A stretch of 64,000 nucleotides of DNA from Taudactylus pleione (GCA_031769625.1 JAUIMM010000115.1:13128501-13192500); one strand, 5' to 3'. Positions 32,739-45,399 are shown, counted from the first letter of the stretch. The notes: a model not told the origin generated them from the sequence alone. Numbers and translations: made by a program.

Positions 32739-33967
32739 AGGGCTGTATTCAATTAGGTGCCAAAAGCCGTTTTCGGCGATAAAGTATCAAGAGTGACGTC
32801 ATTTCGCCATGCGAAAAGTTTCTTCCGTATTCAATTCCGGAAACTTTTCGCCATTGCGGAAAGTCAATACAATGGAACCTGCGAAAAAGTTTCGCCTATG
32901 AATAGGTGTAAAAAAAACCGTGCAGAATTGGAGTTTTGGGGTGCAAACCTTGGAAAAAACTCCTGCACCCTTGGGACAGTCCCCTAAAGGAAAACTGCAT
33001 CAAAAAAGTTTAAAAAATACTTTAGATCACCCCAAAAAAGTACTTTCATTTTGTGGGCGAAAAAGCCCAAAGTTAGGGGACAAATTTAAAAACTAGCGAA
33101 ATAGACTCCAGGAAGGTCCTCAAGTATGCCACAGGTGTTTTTAAGTTTGCAGGAGGTTGCGGGAGGTGAATTTTGTGTGTTTTTTAAAATTCACTTTAGC
33201 AACTTTAAAATATGCTAGCATCCATTTTCGTGTACCCCAAATTTGCTGGGACTACTTATTTTCAGCTTAAAAAACTGCTAAATGCTATTCTTCACCACTT
33301 GTGCAAATACACTAATTAGCAGCTATTGAGAGCATTTAAGCAGGGCTGTTGAGAGCCTGGCCAGGCACTAGTAATGGAGGGGACGTGGCCTAATCGCATG
33401 AGGCGTGGCCACGCCCCCTTGACAAAAATAATAATAATGCCGGCGCTGCGCACCGGGGAGGGGGGCGCTGTAAGATCCCCTGCCCGGCACAAAGCGGGGG
33501 GGGCGCAATCAGTGTGATCGCTCCCCCCCTCAGCCACAGCCGCAAGCAGTCTCACACAGCAGCTCAGCACAAGCTTGTGCTGGGCTGCTATCAGGGAAGG
33601 AGGGGGCGACGCTGGTCCCGGGCCCCTCTAGCAAGCCCGGGTCCGGGTAAACTGTACCCGCTCCCCCCCTCGGCGCCCCATGCATGTAAGTACCCCAAAT
33701 ACCTTCAGCAGGGCTATTCGTGGATATTCATAGTGATCCCCAATGTCAGTGCAACTTTTGAGGGGTGTCAGGCTGATTTCCCCAAATCTGACAGCACTTT
33801 TCGCCTGTTTGCATTTAGCTGGGTCCCATTTTCGCCGATTTCTAATTGAATACGGGGATAAGCGGGGATGAGCACGATACTTTTTCGCATGGAAAACCAG
33901 CGATGCCGGCGAAAAGTCCGGCATGCGAAAAGTACGGGACTTTTCGCACCTAATTCAATATGCCCCT
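32739..33967. mobile_element. Harbinger-like MITE, 'tattcaattag' family, copy 2
   Basis: The left end agggctgtattcaattagg and the complement of the right end, aggggcatattgaattagg, are inverted. Internal phrases (ggcgataaagt, ccgtattcaattcc, cttttcgcc) match copies 1 and 3. It carries a nested hAT MITE at 33341-33682, which explains its greater length. Confidence 0.78.
33341..33682. mobile_element. GC-rich non-autonomous hAT nested in the MITE
   Basis: It begins cagggctgttgagag and ends near ctcggcgccccatg. The flanks catttaag (33333-33340) and catgtaag (33683-33690) agree at 7 of 8 bases. It is strongly GC-rich against the surrounding AT-rich MITE. The right end is slightly degenerate. Confidence 0.65.
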
Positions 33968-34325
33968 TCGTATAGATTATGATAATACTATCTGTTAATA
34001 TATATTAATCAAAATTGAGTTTTCTGTGTAAGACAAAAGTACAGTTTCTTTGTCTGTGTATTATATATTATATTGTTATCACTCATCATGTATACTCACT
34101 GTTTTAAGTACAGCCATTTGGCTTATTATAAGGCAAAGGGTGTACTTTTTCTTCTGTTGTATTTAAAAAAAAAAAAAACCCAGCAATTTTAGTTAAAATG
34201 ATGTATTGCACATGTATGCAGTATATTTAGCTAATCAGGTACAATTCTTTCTCAGGGTGTTTGGAGAAGGGTAATTGGACTCGCTGTGGTCAATTGGTGG
34301 GAACAGCTAGTTTTGAATGGACACA
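33968..34325. other. No recognised gene or element
   Basis: AT-rich sequence with a short A-run near 34165. Nothing recognised. Confidence 0.45.
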
Positions 34326-34901
34326 GGGCCTGATTCAGGACCCGGTCACTATGAGCGTATGCAAATATTTGAACGTTCGCTCGCCAAGGCATAAGCACGC
34401 CCATCGTACCTATACGAGCATTCACTTTGTGTATGCAGACTCCCCTTAGTGTATGCATAGAGATGCCCACTGCCCCATGTCATCTCCTGGAAGTTTATGA
34501 AAACATTGGTACATCGACCACTATCGGATGTGAACGCAGTGCTTATGGTAGCTTTTTTTACAGCAAGCATTGCGAGGAAAACAGAGGAAAAAATGGCTGG
34601 TGACGTGTACTATGATGCTGCCTGTTAATTATGCATGCCTCTAAAACGGCTTTGAAACACTCAGGCACGCCTGCATTCGCATCTCCAACCCCCGTTTTTA
34701 CTGGACTGGCCCTGTCACCACCCACAAACGGCCTCTCCTGTCACTCACTCTGCTGGGCTGATTTTGCTGGGCGAGTGAGGGATCTGTGATCGCACAGTGT
34801 AGTTCGCGCAAGTGCACTGCGATGCATACGCATGTGCAGATTAGCAACCGTCGACAATTGCGAACGGACTGCAGATACCGTCCGGGTCTGAATCAGGCCC
34901 A
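34326..34901. mobile_element. MITE, 'gggcctgattca(g)ga(c)ccgg' family, copy 1
   Basis: The left end gggcctgattcaggacccgg and the complement of the right end, gggcctgattcagacccgga, are inverted over about 25 bp. The copy at 37948-49450 shares internal text such as ggagatgacatg..., gtctgcatacacaaagtga and ccaatgtttt. There is no coding content. Confidence 0.8.
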
Positions 34902-35874
34902 CAGTTTTGATAATTATATAAGTCAAACTCTACCAAAAATATAAAACTTATGCGTATGCATGAATAGTTAAGCAAAGGATAGCTCCTCCGATAAGAGCTG
35001 GCCTTTGCAGTGTGGGGACTTCTGGATTTATGAGCAGAGCTGGGAACCAGCTCATGTTATCTTCATGTGCCAGCCGTGGGGAACCCTGGGAGAGATCTTA
35101 TTGGATCCCTTTTGGGGAAGTCTCCCAGAGAGAAGCCCATAGGCTTCTATTAGGCAATGCCTATCGGGTCCAAGTTCCGCAAAGCTATGCTTTCCAGAGA
35201 TTGGTGCATATGGAAAATGTGGCGATACCTCCAAAAACTACATTTTCTGAGGTTTGACCGCATTTTTAGCGTTGAGGCATCCTGCCTCATACCTTTAAAA
35301 AGTAGTGTACACCACTGTATATATAAGCGAGTCCGGAGCCTGTTGTAAAGTCCCTCAAGGAGATAACTGTACCAAATAGATGACCGCTTAAAGAGTCAGT
35401 CTTGTCTACACCTTTATACTGACAACCAAGGCCAAGTTACCTGATTATGTTACAGAGTGGTAGCATGTATTCCACAAACAACATTTGTGATAAGATAGAG
35501 ACCAGCAGCACCTCATATTACATGGAATAGGTGCAGATGTCTTCACGCATGATAACAATGTCTGTGACCCATCATTAAGGAACCAACTGAGGACCTCAAA
35601 AACAGTTGTCCCCTGTATCAAATGCTGAGAAGAGGCCAAATAAGATTAACACTGACTTCTGTCTCTTCCCGACGGAAGATTATTCACCACATAAACCAGA
35701 GGTTTTTTTTTAGTACACTGTCATCTCCTAAACACTGAATAGAATGTGTCATACAAATTGTGGATTTAAAAGCAGGTCTCCAGTTGGTTTCAAACAACTT
35801 TCTCAACAACCTTTCCTACTGTAGAAAATGAAAAGTTGATACCATCCTGCAGCTATATGTAGTACTACATTTAC
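34902..35874. other. No recognised gene; probable unclassified repeat at about 34980-35290
   Basis: The 34980-35290 part is GC-richer and looks repeat-like (a ctcctccgataagagct start and gaggcatcctgcctc near its end), but I cannot assign a family. The 35440-35700 part has short frames on both strands without a recognisable domain. Confidence 0.4.
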
Positions 35875-36143
35875 CAGGGCCGTAGATAGGGTAGTGCTGC
35901 CGGTGCCATCGCACAGGGCACCACAGGTCAGGGGGAGCTGTTTGGGCCTATCAAATTTCTGTTTATTATCATTCTTGCTTGTAGCTTCCTCTTATTGCAT
36001 CTTATGGCCTCTCCTATCTCTTCCCTGGCCCTTGCCCATGAAGCCATGGCCCTTTTTTGGGTGCATTATGTCCCTTTGAAAAATGAGGGGGGTGTCAATG
36101 CTCTTTCTGGCACAGGGCACCAAAAAGTCTAGTTACGGCTCTG
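35875..36143. mobile_element. Non-autonomous hAT with perfect 8-bp target duplication
   Basis: The 269-bp element begins cagggccgtagatagg and ends tagttacggctctg. It is flanked by acatttac at 35867-35874 and 36144-36151. Internal text (gcacagggcacca...) repeats near both ends. Confidence 0.9.
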
Positions 36144-36151
36144 ACATTTAC

Positions 36152-36807
36152 TATGGGTGGCTTTAGCAAGTCGCTGGTTCTAGTGGGTTTAAGCTAAACA
36201 ATTAAAGCTGCATTAATGTTACGGTGCATGTTGCTTTTAAAATGATTGCTGCTTTAAATTTCAGAGTAAAAAAAAGTGGCATCTTACAATATATGCTGTT
36301 TAGTAGTGGTCTGGGTCTAATGAAGGTGTTTTTCAGTCAGTGGTCTGCCAATTGCTTTCTTTAGCGGTTCTGGAAATATACAGTAATGAGTCAATAATAT
36401 TAATGCATCTGATTATATGCTGTGTTTGTACCAAATTAATGTTGACCAGTATTCCTACACATGGATGGTTAGCTGTAGCTTGTCCTCTGTCACATTTTTA
36501 CCCACAGCAAGTAGCCTATTTACTTAAAATTCTTGTTAGTACTGTCAAAGTAATATGCATGGTCATATAAACAGATGTGATAGTATTCAGTAAAGATTTA
36601 ATAGTTTTTCCAGCAATTTGTTACATATAAGACACCTAAAACTGCTATCAGGCCCTGTAGATTGACACCCCTCAGTGGATGAGACCTGCTTATCTCCATG
36701 AGGAAGTTCTATTTTGGTGTCATTGAAAAGCTTGAGGTGTGATTAAGTAACAGTGTAAAAGACTTGTTCGCTCAGAAACTTATTACCTTTTCAAGAAGGC
36801 AAGACAC
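36152..36807. other. No recognised gene or element
   Basis: AT-rich sequence. A 76-codon open frame at 36340-36570 has no recognisable domain. Confidence 0.45.
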
Positions 36808-37649
36808 AGGGGGTATTCAATTAGGCTGCAAAAAGTCGAAATCGGCGATAAATTTTCGGCGATGATGTCATTTTCGCATGTTACAATTATCCCCGTATTC
36901 AATTTCAAAGACTGTTCGCCGGGTCTAAAAGTATTTGAAAAAAAAACAGGGATAAGTTTTCACCAAGTTTTACATGGCAAAAAATAGTGCAGAATTGGGG
37001 TTTAAGGGTTAAAAAAAATAACCTGCACCACTGGGAATGTCATTTAAAATTAAACTGTGTCAAAAAAATAAACAAATCAAAATCGGGATCCCCCAAAAAT
37101 TTACTTTTTTTGGGGGGTGAAAAATACAAAAAGCGAAAAAAAATCTTCTAAAATTGACAAATTAAATCCATAGGGGCAGGTGTTTTCTTCATTGCGCAGA
37201 GTAGCGGCAGGTGCATTTTTGTCCTTTAAATTTAAGGACTTAAAAATATAGTACCCATTTTCAGGTACCCCAAATTTGATGGGATCACTTTTAAAAACAA
37301 AAAAAAATGTAAGTGCTCTTCTGCATCACTTCTTCACAGTTGGGAAAAAAACACCTGCCGCGGCTATTTAAAAACCCGACTTTCTTTTGCAGGCAAAAAC
37401 GGGGGGTACCCATAGTGATCCCCCAGGTCTAGACATCTTTAGGGGGGTCCTACAATTATTTCCCAAAAATTCCCGTATTTTTTTGCCGAACAAAGTTTCG
37501 CCTGTTCCCGATTTCACCTACTTTGGAATTGAATACGGGGAATAGCGGGCACGCGCGCAATTCTTTTCCACCTGGAAAACAGGCGAAGCAGGCGAAAAGT
37601 CCAGCAGGTGAAAAGTCTGGACTTTTCACCTCAAATTGAATATGGGCCA
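36808..37649. mobile_element. Harbinger-like MITE, 'tattcaattag' family, copy 3
   Basis: The left end gggggtattcaattaggctg and the complement of the right end, ggcccatattcaatttgagg, are inverted. Internal phrases (ggcgataaatttt, ccccgtattcaat, acttttcacc) match copies 1 and 2. Confidence 0.75.
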
Positions 37650-37659
37650 CAGTGTGTGA

Positions 37660-37894
37660 CTATCTTTGTCAGTAGCAGGGACAACTGATTGTATGAAATC
37701 CTCCGCCTCCTCCCAGCATCAGTCAGTGAGGAGAGATGGAGCCGACCGGGAAAGTAGGTGTGCCTACCCTGCGCAGCGGGACCATGGAGCAGGTAAGTCG
37801 AGGAGAGGGGAGTGCGGAGGAGGGGTCCGTGGACCTAGGGGGGCCGATGAAAATGTTTCTATGGGGCCCCCCGTAGGTCTAGTTACTCCCCTGG
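37660..37894. mobile_element. hAT fragment (right end only)
   Basis: The interval ends gtctagttactcccctg, a hAT-type end related to 35875-36143, and contains ggggggccgatgaaaatg just before it. No matching left end or duplication was found, so the copy is probably 5'-truncated. Confidence 0.5.
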
Positions 37895-38394
37895 GAAATC
37901 CCAAAAATAAAATAATCTTTTGTGCTCTAAGATGAAATCAAGAACAAAGGGCTTGATGCAGACCCAGTCACTAGCAAACGTCCACTCGCTACTGCTGATG
38001 TTCGCTAATCTGCGCATGCGTATGCATTGCAGTGCGCGTACTACTCATAGCGATCGGGACCCGCTCGCTCGCCTGCAAAGACAGCCCAGTGTAATGAGTG
38101 ACAGGAGAGGCTGTTTGTGGGTGGTAACAGGGGCAGTCCAGTGAAAATGGGGGAGTGAAGGTGCGAACGCAGGAGTGCCTGAGTATCTCAACGCCATTTC
38201 AGAGGCATGCATAATTAACAGGCAGATTCATAGTACACGTCACCAGCCTTTTTTTTTACACTGAAATCCTCGCAGTGCTTGCGGTAGGGTAGAGGCAACC
38301 ACAAGCGCTGCTATCACTTCCGATGGTTCTCGATATACCAATGTTTTAATACACTTCCTGGAGATGACATGTGCTAGTGGGCGTCTCACCATAC

Positions 38395-39472
38395 TATGAA
38401 TACCTACTGATCTATACGCCCTAAATGTATTTAGCATTACAAGTCGCACAAGAAATAATTGCTTTCCAGACTTTGATTATGGTTCCAAAGCACAAAAAGA
38501 TATTATTCATCAAAAAGCATATAGTTACACGCTGTGATCTAAATACAATTAGCGCAAACAATTTATACAATCACTAGGTACAGTCGAATACATACGCATG
38601 TGGTCTGGATCCAGATTTCCCGGCATCAACTATGAAACCTCCGTCAACAGAAAAGAAAGATGACTAACTATCAGATTCAGAGTGCTTGCTTATGTACCCT
38701 TACAGAGATAGGCAATATAATAGAACAAGTTGGCATAATCCCATTGGTTCTTCTTCCTGGTTCTTCTGTTACGATACAGTTCATAGGTCAGTTTGTATTG
38801 TAATAGTTCAGCCTCAAACAGCTCTTTGTGTCCGTTTTCCCACTGAAGAGCAAGTCTAAACTGGCTAATAAACATTATATTACAGAGTACATTTCAATGC
38901 ATATGCCTAACTCTCTATGATCCATAATTTGCAGACACATGTTGCGATCTCCCTGCCAATGGAACCGGAGATCTGCAAATAAAAAGTGGTTTAGAATAGC
39001 ACCAAACATGGTCTGCTTATCATGTAATAAACCTGAGATCTTAAATACAGTCGCTTTATTACATAATTAATAATGAATAAAACCCTGAATATTAACCTTA
39101 ATGCTAGGGAACCTTTCTATGTAAGTGTGCAATGTGTAAGTGTCAGGATATTAAGAAAAGACGCTAGTTAGCATTGTGTGTCTACGTGTTTGTGGAGTAC
39201 ACCGTGGTACGTGTTTTGAAGGATTGTTCATATTATATGTTTTAGTAAATGTATGTATTTATACAATGAGGACTTCTAACATTGTTCTATTGCGTGTGAA
39301 TCGCACAACGCTAAATAATAACTTTGCCGTATGTACTGATATTGTTTGAGATTCGCTAAAATGGTGTTGAACGGCCATTCACAAAATGGCGTCTTGTTGC
39401 CATTCGCAAAATGGTGTCGTGCAGATTTTAATGTTAACAGATTCTGTCTCAGCCAATTATCTGGCTTTGACA
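38395..39472 (-). repeat. Provirus 3' LTR
   Basis: On the plus strand it runs from tatgaatacctactgatc to ggctttgaca. It differs from the 5' LTR by scattered substitutions and small indels. On the transcribed strand a TATA-like GTATAAATAC lies at 39255-39264 and an AATAAA signal at 39055-39060. On the transcript strand the LTR begins TGTC but ends CATA instead of the usual CA. Confidence 0.92.
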
Positions 39473-39919
39473 GTCCACCCTTTGATAGCAAACAACACGC
39501 TATCACACTCTGATTTTAAAATTTAATTTAGGCCTACACTATGACATATTATTTAATGTTATATTATGGGATGGCACAAAGTGGTTCTTAAACTATCAAT
39601 AATGTGTCTCTAGGAGGGACATAAAACTACCCTTATATGCACACCGCAGATCTTGGGAGATCATGGGAAAGATGTGGGGATGCATCTAACCTATAAAGGA
39701 AGTCTTGAAGGGGATAGGGACTTAAATTATTTAAGATGTTTAAAATAACATTTAATAATATATTTAATGCATGGCTAAAAATGATACATCATCTGATGGT
39801 ACATTCTAGCTCAGGGTTATAATGCAGTCCTTCATTTACCTCAGTATTCATGTTGTTACAACTGAACACCATAATAATTTCATTCCTTTGATTTACCTTA
39901 TCTTTACATTTTCCACATT
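39473..39919 (-). other. Provirus 3' untranslated region and weak polypurine tract
   Basis: Between env and the 3' LTR. The bases before the LTR on the transcript strand are aaagggtggac, a short polypurine-like tract. No further open frame was recognised. Confidence 0.6.
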
Positions 39920-41679
39920 TCAACACAGTAGGAACATATTTGACACATACGGTAAGCCAATTACTATGATGACAACCAATATGAGGATCAGGAGTTTACC
40001 TATGCTAGCAACTATTTCCTGGATCCACTCTCCTAGACCGGAGAACCATTTCACTGGGTACAACCAAGGAACCCATTCTTCTACCTTCTCCTCTACTTCA
40101 GCCACTGAAGCATTATGGTTCTTCTGAAATTCCCATTTTAACTGCAGAATTTCGTCCATCTTCCGGTCTATCTCCTCCTTGGGGTCACTAGTATCGTTTG
40201 TGATGTATGTGCAACTCTTTACACCAAATTGGGTGGCTAAGGTCACACAGTACCCTCAAGTGACAGCTGTTAGATAATTTAATATTAATCTATGTTGCAC
40301 CAGTTCTTTCTTGTAGGCCTGTAACTCCTGACCTGTGTACCTAAACGTGTCATCATACATCTCGGTGATATTATCTATTAATTTAGCAAGATCATGGATA
40401 TATATGAAATTTAGTGAACCCCGAGCCATCCTGGTGGGATCCAATGCGACTAAAACTTGAAAGCCAGTTGTTTCACTAATTAACTGTGTGGCTTTATGTA
40501 TATCACCAGGTATCATTTTTCTCTTGTCATGGTGTTCATACTGTGTGTGAAGATATGGTGATGGTGTGTTTTTATGAATACCAAGCATTTCACCATGTGT
40601 AAGGGTCATAACCTCTGGGAGTACTCTTAGATAACACAAACCTTCGGAACTCGGAGAGAGCCACTTATATGCTTTCCTTCCACATATAAAATATACATCA
40701 TCGGGGAGAACATAAGGAATAGAATGCATCATGATCATCCAACACATTTCCCTAACAAATGATCCTATCTCAGGTTCTCCCATTTGGCTAACACACATTT
40801 CTGGTTGTATAACCCTGGCACAGTACCCTTCTGGTACTCTGCTGACCATTTCTTTGGTGTCACTTAGTGTGTACCGATACCGGAAGTGTCTCCCATTTAA
40901 CCTAATTGTGCGTAACAGTTCAAAATGTATAGGCTCATAATCAGCTCTTAATGAGAAGGTCATCGTCTGGTTATTCCCAGTCACCTCCCAACTTCCTGGT
41001 TTATTAGAGTTGGTGATGTTCAAATATAAAAGTGATTTATCCACTTGGTACTGGTGGAGTTTTAAATGAGGTGGTTTGGTGTTAAGAAATTTTCCATCCA
41101 GCGTCTTCCCTTGTAATTCTAAGACCTCAGAGACATTTAATGGAAATGGCACTAACCCTACATTATGCTGTCCCTGAGGCACATGAGAGCACACCCAACA
41201 GTCAGTCTGGTTTAAAACTTTGCCCACGATGGTATGATAATCCTCTAAAGGATACCCACCCCAATACTGGTTATACTTAGGTTGGCACTACTGGATGCAA
41301 TTCTCATCAACTAAGGACCCACACAACTCACAGATACAATAATCCTCAGATGACAGACCTTCACACTGTCTCCGAGGTTCCACCATAGCAGATCTGTTAA
41401 CAATTACTGTACTGGGTTTGGTCAGATACCACCCTTGTGACTGTATTGCTCCTTATTCCAACTCCACTCCATTGATATCACCATCAGCTCCCCTCTCTCT
41501 CCTCTGTCCTCCATCACCGAAACCAGAGACCCCAAAACAACCCAGGATAATGAGAACTCTGGGAGAAAACACAAAGATAACCACAGCAGAACACTCCATT
41601 GCTGAAAACAATGATCTACAAATTTATTTAGCTCAGGTATCTCACTGTAACATTTAACCCTCCCGGAACAGACTCGCAA
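39920..41679 (-). pseudogene. Provirus env, disrupted
   Basis: The N-terminal part (41422-41679) has a hydrophobic signal-like segment (WSVLLWLSLCFL) and ends at a frameshift/stop. The surface-subunit part (40256-41227, 323 codons open) contains a CWVC motif near its start. A stop at about 40256 separates it from the transmembrane subunit (39920-40246). That subunit keeps a cysteine segment (VKSCTYITN), a predicted amphipathic region and a hydrophobic membrane anchor (LLILILVVIIVIGL). The layout is typical of a gammaretrovirus-type envelope with surface and transmembrane subunits. At least one frameshift and two stops make it non-coding for a full protein. Confidence 0.85.
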
Positions 41680-42130
41680 TTGACAGGTCTACGTTATCTG
41701 CCTCGATTCCACCTTGTCTCTCCACCGGTTGGTTGACCTTCTTACAGTGAGTGGAATGGACCAGGTATCTCTTTCTGCCACTTTCAAGGAAGTTGTACTT
41801 GTCAGCAACACCTGATATGGACCTTCCCACTGATCTGTCAAACAACCTGAATGCAAGAGATTTCTGATCATAGCAAATTCTCCAGGTTGAACAACATGAC
41901 AGTTTGTTTCAGGCATATCATGTGACAACAATTTCAGTTTTTGCTGTGTTAACTGTTTACTCATTGTTATAAGCCACCTTACAGTAACGTCGTTGTTACT
42001 TTGGGAAGAAAAACCCAGTGCACACCAGTATGCTCTCACCAATTTGCACATACCTTGCTTTCCCAGGTGAGTCAGACCATGCGCTGCCTCAGCCAGGCTT
42101 GGGGAGTACGCCTTGGGAGCCACTGGCTTA
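41654..42130 (-). pseudogene. Provirus integrase with catalytic core deleted
   Basis: A minus-strand frame (41689-42123) begins with an N-terminal zinc-binding region (HGLTHLGKQGM). About 40 residues in, near 42000, it changes abruptly to the integrase C-terminal domain (PGEFAMIRN, WEGPYQVLL). The D,D-35-E core that should lie between them, roughly 150-200 residues, is absent. The frame stays open across the junction, so this is an internal in-frame deletion and not just decay. Confidence 0.8.
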
Positions 42131-42134
42131 CCTT

Positions 42135-43346
42135 GTCCATCTCTTCAGAGTCCAGAGGACTATTGCCCACATCCCTTGGACCTCCAGGCCACCTTTTCCT
42201 GAATTGAACACAAATTTTGCATCTCAATTAATTTCTGCATATCAATAGTTTGAAACATCATTTGGTTAATTGGCATGTTCACTTTTAACCCTGCTGCACA
42301 TTTGGCAGCTTCGTCTGCCCTGTTATTGCCCAGTGACACCGGATCGTCCTCACATGTATCGGCTTTACACTTACTTACGGCCACTGCCTTAGGCAATTGC
42401 ATCGCTGTCAGTAGTCCTTTTATATGTTATTAGTGTGCGACTGCTGTCATAAAATTTCTCAGACGTCATAGAGCACCAAATCATGTACTACCCCGAAGGC
42501 GTACCTAGAGTCAGTGTAGATATTAGCAGATTTGCCTTTTGCTAATTCACACGCTCTTCTTAATGCCACCAGTTCCACCACTTGGGCCAAGTGAGGTGGA
42601 CCAAGAGGTTCAGCTTCTATGATGTCTTCATCATTTACAACAGCATAACCTGTACATAACTGTCATTTCAGTCTGTCTATGACAACTCCCATCTGTGTAA
42701 AATGTCACATCTACATTTTCTAAAGGTGTATCCCGTATGTCAGGTCTTGCAGTAAAGGTCTGATTCAGATATTCCATACAATCGTGTGCATCAACATACC
42801 TGCAAAACTCACCTTCCACCAGCGACTCACCTCTCTCCACCCTTTGTGCATCCTGAGGCACATATGGTAAATACATTGCTGGATTAAACGTACTGCACCG
42901 CTTAATGGTGATGTTTGCAGGTGCTATTACGGCTAGTTCCCATTTCCTGAACCTAGCTGAGGAGACATGTCTGGTTTGGGCAGAATTTAGCAAAGCAGAT
43001 ACAGCATGGGGTGTATAGACAATCATAGCATGGCCTAATACTACATCCTCACTCTTACTGACCAATAGAGCAGTTGCTGCTACACTTCTTAAACACATTG
43101 GGAGTGATCTTGCCACAGTGTCCACTTGTGCACTGTAGTATGCTACGGGCCTACTGGCATCACCTTGTTTTTGTGTGAGGACACCTGCTGCGCATCCATT
43201 AGCTTCCGTACAGTACAAATCAAAAGATTTTTCATAATCAGGTATTCCCAAAGCAGGTGCTCTTGTCAGATTAACCTTAAGGTTAAGGAAAGCCTGCGCT
43301 GTTTCCTCTGTGTGTACGACACGATCGGGTTTTGAGGAAGAGATTA
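42135..43346 (-). pseudogene. Provirus RNase H region
   Basis: Minus-strand translation has the connection segment (PALGIPDYEKSFDLYCTEA), GVLTQKQGD and PVAYYSAQ. It then has the RNase H acidic residues: TFYTDGSCHR, the E in AQVVELVALRRA, IYTDSRYAFG, and NNRADEAAK at the end. These sit in different frames (breaks at about 42640 and 42430-42460). It is interrupted on its upstream side by the MITE at 43347-43943. Confidence 0.85.
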
Positions 43347-43943
43347 AGGACCTCATTCAGAGTCGGTCGTTGCGGCCACACGGTCATACGCCACCAATGT
43401 TTGCTAAACTGCGCATGCGTAAAATTCGCAATGCGCATGCGCAAACTAGCTATTATGATCAGAAATTCTCCTTCAACTTGGCCAGGTCGTTAGTTTGAGT
43501 GACAGGATGAGGTGTTTGTGGGTGGTAACGGGGAAGGTGCTTGTGAACGGGGGAGTGGAGATCCGAACACAGGCGTGCCTGACTATGCAAACGGCGTTTT
43601 ATGGGAGTGCATAATTAACTAAGTAGTGTCATGCCACATGTGACATGGGAGGTTTTTACACTGACTTGATTGTAGTGGTTAAGAGAGGGTATGGTCAACC
43701 TTAAGGTCTACGACCAGCTCCGATGGTTCCCGATGGCCCCGATTAATCCTTATAAGCCCGGAGATGACGTGTAATGGGAACGAGAAGGGGGCATATTTTT
43801 AGTCTTATGGCCGCATCCTCCCCTCGCTCGTCCAGCTAACGATACGATCTTAATGACACAACTTGCGAGCACTTCATTTGCATATCCAGCCCTTTTTACC
43901 TTACGACCGTGTGGCCACAACGACCGACTCTGAATGAGGGCCT
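43347..43943. mobile_element. MITE inserted in provirus pol
   Basis: The left end aggacctcattcagagtcgg and the complement of the right end, aggccctcattcagagtcgg, are inverted. The match continues to about 45 bp (tcgttg.ggccacacggtc). Related ends occur at 58711-59294. It post-dates the provirus insertion. Confidence 0.88.
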
Positions 43944-44680
43944 ACGTCCTGTAAAGGTAAAGCCAAAATAGAAAAACCTGGGATCCCCATTCTGCAGTAT
44001 CCACACATTCCCAAAAAGGTATGGATTTGCTGTTGGTTCTGCGGCAGTGTCATGGTCTGTATAGCCTGGATTCTGTCAGTGGTCAGATGTCATAAACCCT
44101 GGGTTAGGCAACGTCCCAAGTATTTAACCCTGGACTGGCATGGCTGTAGTTTGTCCTTAGCAACCTTGTGTCCTGTTTGTGAGAGATGAAGCAATAAAAG
44201 TTTAGTATCATTTAAACATGACAAAAAATGAATCAGAACACAACAATAAATCATCCATATATTGTATTAGAACAGATCCATTGGCAGGTTGAAAAGATTG
44301 TAAACAGTCATGTAAGGCCTGGGAGAAGATACTGGGGCTGTCTATGAAGCCCTGGGGAAATCGTGTCCATGTGTATTGTACCCCCCTGTATGTAAATGCA
44401 AATAGGTACTGACAGTCAGGATGAAGAGGGACAGAGAAGAAAGCAGAACAGAGGTCAATGACAGTAAAATGGGTTGCATTTGGTGGGATCTGCATGAGGT
44501 TGACAGCTGGATTCGGCTCTACGGGGAATTGGCTTTCTACTACCTTATTAACCCCTCTAAGGTCTTGTACCAGCCTATAACCCCTCCCACCACTCTTTTT
44601 CACAGGAAAGATGGGACTGTTGGTTACACTCGCTGTACGGACTACAATTCCCTGTTGTAATAATCGCTCAATTATGGGAT
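43944..44680 (-). pseudogene. Provirus reverse transcriptase
   Basis: An open stretch of 131 codons (44208-44603) contains YRLVQDLRGVNKVV, FTVIDLCSAFFSVPL, RFPQGFIDSPSIFSQ and the catalytic YMDD box (LIQYMDDLLL). These are the fingers and palm motifs of a gammaretroviral-type enzyme. A frameshift near 44670 separates it from the protease side and another at about 44210 from the thumb/connection. The downstream part (to 43944) carries a conserved connection segment in shifted frames. Confidence 0.87.
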
Positions 44681-45300
44681 AAACCCCTTATCTCTACCTC
44701 CTGTTTTAGTGGGTACTGGGGAATTTTTGGAGCTTGCCTACCGCTTTTTATATTTACCATTACGGAAGCTGCATTTGCCATCAATCCAGTGTCCTGTCCA
44801 TCTTTGCTCCAGAGGGACCCCGGTATCTGAGATAACATTTGTTTTACTTGAGATGGATTTTTATCTGAAACAGTAGAGTGAAACATTAACCTTTGGGGAG
44901 TGTCCAGTATATCCCTCACCTCCTGCGCAACTCTCTCTGGAATATCTAGAAATATACCATCAGGGGTACAATAAATGACACATGCCATTTTACATAAATC
45001 CCTTCCCAGTAGGTTAGTAGGGGCCAATGCTGCCAGGAGAAAGGCGTGCCTGGTATGCAATGGACCAATAGTAACCTCTGCAGATTTGGTTAAAGGATAA
45101 TGTTGCACTTTACCCGTTACACCCATTGCTGGTACTGTATCACTGGTCACCTGTAAATAAGATGGAGATTTTATCACTGATCTGGTTGCCCCTGTGTCTA
45201 CATCAAAAGAATGTTTAATACCAGCTACATCGATTAACATTACAGGTTCTTCTCTAACATCCCTTGTTAACCTGACTGACTGTAGACTACAGGTGTGACC
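44668..45300 (-). pseudogene. Provirus protease
   Basis: The minus-strand frame (44668-45240) begins MLIDVAGIKHSFDVDTGATR, containing the retropepsin active-site motif DTGA, with LLGRDL further on as the second conserved turn. It continues into the start of the reverse transcriptase before a frameshift. The processing context is like gammaretroviral pro-pol. Confidence 0.85.
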
Positions 45301-45399
45301 TGACCCCTAGAGCTGACTATCTTCCTTCAGCAAGCATTTACTGCTGCGATTTGAGCAGGTGATGGCTGGAATTGTCCTTTCTGTTTTGGGTGCCCCTAC

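Noticed and set aside
39920..41679. Domesticated (syncytin-like) envelope gene
   Set aside because: The surface part has a long open frame, but a stop separates it from the membrane subunit. The N-terminus is frameshifted and neighbouring genes are equally decayed, so there is no sign of selection.
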